Below, in pieces: positions 20,411 to 24,568 of a DNA stretch of 24,568 nt (positions are counted from its first letter, which is position 1; every line of letters begins with the position of its first letter). A program made the translations under genes and the position numbers. The stretch covers positions 1 through 24,568 of the IMG/VR virus record IMGVR_UViG_3300033273_000390; one strand, given 5' to 3'. This DNA comes from a virus. Below the pieces are notes generated by a model. It searched no databases. It was not told the DNA's origin and worked only from the letters and a program-made list of their open reading frames with translations.

Positions 20411-21590
20411 AGTCAGTTCAGACGATGAGTTTAATAAAAAGATGACCAGTGTTAAAGGCATGACGGTCTTTAACACAGACAAGACAGAATTTAAAAGACA
20501 ACCAATGTTCTTTGGAGCTCCACTTGGAGTTCAAAGATATGATTCCTACAAGTATCCTATCTTTGATAAACTAACTACTCAGCAACTAGGTTATTTTTGG
20601 AGACCAGAAGAAGTCTCCCTCCAAAAAGATAGATCGGATTACAAGACCCTTCGTCCTGAACAAAAGCATATCTTTACTTCTAATCTGAAGTATCAGATTT
20701 TGCTTGACTCTGTTCAGGGTCGTGGTCCTGGTATGGCATTCATTCCTTATTGCTCCCTTCCTGAACTGGAAGCATGTATGGAAGTCTGGGGATTCATGGA
20801 GATGATTCACTCACGTTCTTACACTTATATTATTAAGAACGTCTACCCTGATGCTGCAGAAGTATTTGATACTATCCTTGATGATGAAAGAATCATTGAC
20901 CGTGCTAAGAGTGTTACTCAAGCATATGATGAATTCATCCAAGCAGCACAACAGTATGGAAACACCAGTGACTGGGAGATGGCACAAGAAGGTGCTGGGT
21001 ACTTCCGTGAGAGTCGTAAAGAACTGAAGAGAAAACTATATAGAGCAGTTGCCAACGTTAATATCCTAGAGGGGATTAGATTCTATGTTTCGTTTGCTTG
21101 TTCGTTTGCGTTTGGTGAACTCAAACTTATGGAAGGATCCGCTAAAATCATCTCTCTCATCGCAAGAGACGAAAATCAGCATCTTGCAATTACTCAAAAC
21201 ATCCTCAACAAATGGAGTGCAGGGGATGACCCAGAGATGGCAGAGATTGCTAAAGAGGAAGAAGAGTGGGTGATTGGTGCTTTCCGCAACTGTGTTAATG
21301 AAGAGAAAGAGTGGGCAAACTATCTATTCAAGGATGGTTCCATGATTGGTCTTAATGATAAACTTCTCCATAACTATGTTGAGTGGGTTGCCAATCGTCG
21401 TATGAAGTCCATTGGTCTCAAACCAGTGTTTGATATTCCTGCTAAGAACAATCCACTTCCTTGGACAGAGCACTGGATTTCTTCTAAAGGTCTCCAAGTT
21501 GCTCCTCAAGAAACAGAAGTTGAGTCTTATGTTGTTGGTGGAATCAAGCAAGATGTCAAGAAAGACACATTTAGTGGTTTCAAACTCTGA
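20391..21590 (+). CDS. nrdB: Class Ia ribonucleotide reductase small subunit NrdB
   Basis: Provides the di-iron tyrosyl radical for NrdA. Metal ligands and radical tyrosine are visible: D106 (LLDSVQ), E137 and H140 in WGFMEMIHSRSYTYI, radical Y144, then ILEGIRFYVSFACSFAFGE and RDENQH with E261 and H264. The GTG at 20391 with AAGGAG at 20376-20381 is used as start, overlapping nrdA by 20 bases; the first strongly conserved residues follow an ATG near 20460, so the start is not certain. The C-terminus ends in KKDTFSGFKL, nearly the same as the tail of helicase 41, and probably includes the NrdA-binding tail. A terminator follows. Confidence 0.96.
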   Translation: MNPVKFRVSSDDEFNKKMTSVKGMTVFNTDKTEFKRQPMFFGAPLGVQRYDSYKYPIFDKLTTQQLGYFWRPEEVSLQKDRSDYKTLRPEQKHIFTSNLKYQILLDSVQGRGPGMAFIPYCSLPELEACMEVWGFMEMIHSRSYTYIIKNVYPDAAEVFDTILDDERIIDRAKSVTQAYDEFIQAAQQYGNTSDWEMAQEGAGYFRESRKELKRKLYRAVANVNILEGIRFYVSFACSFAFGELKLMEGSAKIISLIARDENQHLAITQNILNKWSAGDDPEMAEIAKEEEEWVIGAFRNCVNEEKEWANYLFKDGSMIGLNDKLLHNYVEWVANRRMKSIGLKPVFDIPAKNNPLPWTEHWISSKGLQVAPQETEVESYVVGGIKQDVKKDTFSGFKL

Positions 21591-21602
21591 GTTTTGTGGT
21601 TA

Positions 21603-21630
21603 AATAGGGGTAGTTAGTACCCCTATTTTT
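21603..21630 (+). terminator. Terminator between nrdB and glgP
   Basis: AATAGGGGTA (21603-21612) pairs with TACCCCTATT (21618-21627) around GTTAG, followed by TTT directly against the glgP ATG. A late-promoter-like GTTAAATA (21599-21606) runs into the left arm. Confidence 0.75.
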
Positions 21631-24021
21631 ATGCCAACTACTGATATACACAGTGGCATCAATGAACGTCTTCTCTATACATTAGGGAAAAGACCAGAAG
21701 ATGCTACTGTAAATGATGTATACAAAGCATTGTGTTATGCTGTAAGAGATAAGATGGTTTCTTTTTATCTTGAAGAGAAACCTGCACAGAAAGAAGTTGC
21801 ATATCTTTCTGCTGAATTCTTGATTGGACCTCAACTGGGAAATAATCTGTTCAATCTTGATATACAAGAAGAAGCAGAAAGTGCAGTTAAAGAATATGGA
21901 TATACTCTTGATGAGGTGCTAGAGGAAGCATGTGAACCTGGACTTGGAAATGGTGGTTTGGGTCGTCTTGCTGCTTGTTATATGGAGTCATTATCGACTC
22001 TTAAGGTGCCTGCAGTTGGATATGGAATTAGATATAAGTACGGTATTTTTAAACAGACAATTAAAGATAATCAGCAAGTAGAAGTTACTGATAACTGGTT
22101 GCATGGAGATTGGCCATGGGAACTTTGTTATCCTGACCAGTCAGTTAGTGTCTCTTTTGGTGGTAAGGTAGAGCACTATACTTCAGACAAAAATAATTAT
22201 AGAGTCCGTTGGGTTCCTGAAGAGCAAGTAGTTGCGGTTCCTTATGATGTTCTTCAGGCAGGATATAAAGTCAACAAGTGCAATAAACTAAGACTATGGA
22301 GAGCAGATGCTATTGATGTCTTTAATTACTCTGCTTTTAATAGTGGTGATTACTTTGGTTCAGTTGAGAATCGAGTAGCATCAGAAACTATCTCTAAAGT
22401 TCTTTATCCTAATGATGAGACAACACAAGGAAAAGAACTACGACTTAAGCAACAATTTTTCTTCGTTAGTGCTTCTATCCAAGATATGGTGAGAAGTCTA
22501 AAAGAAAGAAACTTACCACTAGAGGATTTCTATAAGCACTATCAAGTTCAACTAAATGATACCCACCCATCAGTTGCAGTTGCTGAACTGATGAGAATTC
22601 TTACTGATGAGAATCATATGGATTGGGATTTAGCATGGGATGTTACTACTAAGTCCATTGCATATACAAACCATACACTACTTCCCGAAGCATTAGAGAA
22701 GTGGGACTTAACTCTGTTTGGTAACTTGCTTCCAAGGCACCTAGAAATAATCTATGAAATCAATCATAAGTTCTTGCAGATTGTTCGACTGAGATATCCT
22801 GGTGATGATGATATGCTCAGGAAGTTATCTATCATTGATGAGTCTGGAAAACGTTCAGTCCGTATGGCACACCTTGCAACAGTTGGGTCTCATCATGTAA
22901 ATGGTGTTGCTGAAATTCATTCAGACTTGGTGAAGACGAAACTAATGCCAGAGTTTTATGCTCTTTGGCCTCACAAGTTTACTAATGTTACTAATGGTGT
23001 GACACCACGTCGATGGTTGGCATGTTCAAATCCAGACCTAGCAAAAGTTCTTAATCACTATGTTGGTCCTGATTGGGTTTCTGACACAAGTCTTCTAAGT
23101 CACTTGGAACATCATGTTGATGATAGTGAACTTCTAGAGAAACTAAACTTAACAAAACTAGAAGGAAAACGTAAGCTATCTCAATACATAAAGAACACAC
23201 TTGGTATATCGGTTGATCCGACAAGTATGTTTGATGTACAGGTAAAGAGGATTCATGAGTACAAACGACAGCATCTCCTTGCTTTATGGATTGTGTCTCG
23301 GTACATGTATATCAAAAATCATAAAGACGATTACGTTGTACCTCGTACAGTAATCTTTGGTGGTAAGGCAGCACCTGGATATTGGATGGCAAAACTAATC
23401 ATCCGATTTATTTGTAATCTTGCTGAGACTATTAACTCAGACCCAGACATGGATGGCAAGTTGCGTGTTGTATTTTTACCAAACTACAGTGTCAAGTTGG
23501 GTGAAAAAGTTTATCCTGCTGCAGATTTGTCAGAGCAAATTTCTACTGCTGGTAAAGAAGCATCTGGTACTGGTAATATGAAGTTCCAAATGAATGGTGC
23601 TTTGACTATTGGAACACTCGACGGTGCAAACGTTGAGATTAGGGACCTTGTAGGTGAAGAAAACTTTTTCTTGTTTGGTAAAACTGAACCAGAGATTGAA
23701 GAACTTTGGAGAAATTCATATAATCCTAAAGACTTTATGAGTTCAACTCTCCGTGATGCACTTGAAGTTATTTCTTCTGGTCACTTCTCTAATGGTGATA
23801 AGGAAGTATTTAAACCTCTTGTTCTTGACATTATGAACAAAGACCCATTCTGTGTTGCTGCTGACTTTGACGACTATTGTCGTGCCCAAAGTGTAGTTGA
23901 TACTTGCTGGGGAAATAGAGAGGAGTGGAATAGAAAATCGCTCATTAATATTTCACGTTCTGGTTTCTTTTCTTCTGATAGGTCTATTGAAGACTACTGT
24001 GATAATATCTGGAAGATGTAG
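21631..24021 (+). CDS. glgP: Glycogen/alpha-glucan phosphorylase
   Basis: Breaks alpha-1,4-glucan with phosphate to release glucose-1-phosphate, using pyridoxal phosphate. The protein is full length (796 residues against about 790-840 in the family) and keeps the known signatures in order: PGLGNGGLGRLAACYMESL, VQLNDTHPSVAVAELMRIL, AYTNHTLLPEALEKW, LLPRHLEIIYEIN, FTNVTNGVTPRRWL, VKRIHEYKRQHLLAL, FGGKAAPGYWMAK and EASGTGNMKFQMNGALTIG with the cofactor lysine at K651. No frameshift is seen. Regulatory phosphorylation and AMP sites of animal enzymes are not evident. It lies between nrdB and a late gene. This is an unusual auxiliary metabolic gene for a phage; host glycogen is the likely substrate. 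Maltodextrin specificity cannot be excluded. Confidence 0.96.
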   Translation: MPTTDIHSGINERLLYTLGKRPEDATVNDVYKALCYAVRDKMVSFYLEEKPAQKEVAYLSAEFLIGPQLGNNLFNLDIQEEAESAVKEYGYTLDEVLEEACEPGLGNGGLGRLAACYMESLSTLKVPAVGYGIRYKYGIFKQTIKDNQQVEVTDNWLHGDWPWELCYPDQSVSVSFGGKVEHYTSDKNNYRVRWVPEEQVVAVPYDVLQAGYKVNKCNKLRLWRADAIDVFNYSAFNSGDYFGSVENRVASETISKVLYPNDETTQGKELRLKQQFFFVSASIQDMVRSLKERNLPLEDFYKHYQVQLNDTHPSVAVAELMRILTDENHMDWDLAWDVTTKSIAYTNHTLLPEALEKWDLTLFGNLLPRHLEIIYEINHKFLQIVRLRYPGDDDMLRKLSIIDESGKRSVRMAHLATVGSHHVNGVAEIHSDLVKTKLMPEFYALWPHKFTNVTNGVTPRRWLACSNPDLAKVLNHYVGPDWVSDTSLLSHLEHHVDDSELLEKLNLTKLEGKRKLSQYIKNTLGISVDPTSMFDVQVKRIHEYKRQHLLALWIVSRYMYIKNHKDDYVVPRTVIFGGKAAPGYWMAKLIIRFICNLAETINSDPDMDGKLRVVFLPNYSVKLGEKVYPAADLSEQISTAGKEASGTGNMKFQMNGALTIGTLDGANVEIRDLVGEENFFLFGKTEPEIEELWRNSYNPKDFMSSTLRDALEVISSGHFSNGDKEVFKPLVLDIMNKDPFCVAADFDDYCRAQSVVDTCWGNREEWNRKSLINISRSGFFSSDRSIEDYCDNIWKM

Positions 24022-24025
24022 TTAC

Positions 24026-24047
24026 GGGGGCAATGCCCCCTTTTTTT
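24026..24047 (+). terminator. Terminator after glgP
   Basis: GGGGGC (24026-24031) pairs with GCCCCC (24035-24040) around AAT, followed by seven T. The last T is the first base of the next late promoter. Confidence 0.88.
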
Positions 24048-24054
24048 ATAAATA
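24047..24054 (+). promoter_or_regulatory. Late promoter TATAAATA
   Basis: Exact TATAAATA that begins at the last T of the glgP terminator, 20 bases before the ATG at 24075. It should drive the gene cut by the window end. Confidence 0.75.
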
Positions 24055-24074
24055 AAAGAAACTGTGTCCATAAG

Positions 24075-24568
24075 ATGTCAAATATAGATGACGTAAAGAA
24101 TCTGTATGAGGAAATTGCGGCAGAAGCATTTAAAATGCCTGATCGAATTGATCCAGCAGACATTAGAAAAGCACAACGTGCAAAGAAGGTAAGAAACCTT
24201 GCAAAAGATGGTGCTACTGAAGGTGAAAGGGCAGCAGCAGAAAGAAAGACCAAAGGTCCTAAGTTGATGGGTGAAGATACCTGTCCAGTTTGTGGGTTTG
24301 ACCCATGTCAGTGCCTAGAGGGTACTTTGGTTGAGAAGAAAGATGAGGCAAACATTGGTGGTGGAAACCTAAAGAAACTTGCTAAGAAAGCAACCAAGAG
24401 AGTTGACTCCAATGTAGATGGTACTGTTAACAGCAGTGACATGAAAGACTCTGATGTTGGTGAATTCGTACCTGGACCAACTGGTAGTAAGGTAAAAACC
24501 AAGGCAAGATTTGAAGAGTATAAGCCTTGGGACTTTGGACCAAAGCAAAAGGCAAAGAAGAAATACGA
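24075..24568 (+). CDS. Late basic protein with CxxC cluster and EF-hand-like loop (3' truncated)
   Basis: At least 164 residues, open at the window end. It begins MSNIDDVKNLYEEIAAEAF, is rich in Lys and Ala, and contains a cysteine cluster CPVCGFDPCQC that could bind zinc. Further on, RVDSNVDGTVNSSD fits the D-x-N-x-D-G-x-(V)-N-x-x-D calcium loop of dockerins and EF-hands. A basic linker precedes GEFVPGPTGSK and EYKPWDFG. A late promoter and a terminator lie directly upstream, so it is probably a virion or internal head protein. I recognise no named family. Confidence 0.72.
   Translation, partial: MSNIDDVKNLYEEIAAEAFKMPDRIDPADIRKAQRAKKVRNLAKDGATEGERAAAERKTKGPKLMGEDTCPVCGFDPCQCLEGTLVEKKDEANIGGGNLKKLAKKATKRVDSNVDGTVNSSDMKDSDVGEFVPGPTGSKVKTKARFEEYKPWDFGPKQKAKKKY

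Noticed and set aside
1-24568. tRNA genes, CRISPR arrays, insertion sequences or psbA/psbD/hli genes
   Set aside because: I looked for cloverleaf T-loop motifs, spaced direct repeats, transposase motifs and photosystem or high-light-inducible signatures and found none.

Overview
The window looks like part of a T4-like marine myovirus genome, most probably a cyanophage of Prochlorococcus or Synechococcus. The reasons are the T4-type replication genes (clamp loader 44 and 62, regA, DNA polymerase 43, uvsX, helicase 41, primase 61), an Hsp20 small heat-shock protein, MazG, class Ia NrdA/NrdB, several short 2-oxoglutarate/Fe(II) oxygenases, and late promoters of the form NATAAATA. The host is inferred. 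No photosynthesis gene is recognised here. Every convincing gene is on the + strand. The DNA is AT-rich and tightly packed, with many ATGA, TAATG or GTGA stop/start overlaps.

Layout. 1-2421: clamp loader 44 (5' end missing), four small genes including an Sm-like protein and a one-helix membrane protein, clamp loader 62 and regA, closed by a terminator. 2465-2966: hsp20 behind a late promoter. 2967-3345: intergenic stretch with two membrane-peptide ORFs, a palindrome at a promoter and a branched terminator. 3346-3903: first oxygenase. 3919-10208: a sigma70-type promoter folded into a terminator, two more Sm-like genes, polymerase 43, a small gene, a second oxygenase, uvsX and helicase 41. 10213-11616: a consensus promoter, mazG, a pair of small paralogues, a third oxygenase and a terminator. 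11623-17103: a late or virion-related block (possible nuclease-fold protein, capsid-targeted nucleotidyltransferase, a very basic repeat protein, a structural protein and small proteins including a holin-like one), with NATAAATA motifs before four of its genes. 17118-21590: primase 61, nrdA and nrdB. 21631-24021: a complete glycogen phosphorylase. 24075-end: start of a late, basic, cysteine-containing gene.

How the genes could work together. The polymerase, helicase, primase, recombinase and clamp loader form the replisome. NrdAB makes deoxynucleotides and MazG removes pyrophosphate from nucleotides. Glycogen phosphorylase, directly downstream of nrdB, could release host glycogen as glucose-1-phosphate to feed pentose phosphate flux and so ribose and NADPH for NrdAB. 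That metabolic gene is the most striking item. Other signals worth checking are a shared FSGFK(F/L) tail on helicase 41 and NrdB, late-promoter-like motifs nested in terminator hairpins directly before start codons, and a T4-like capsid-targeting peptide on the nucleotidyltransferase.
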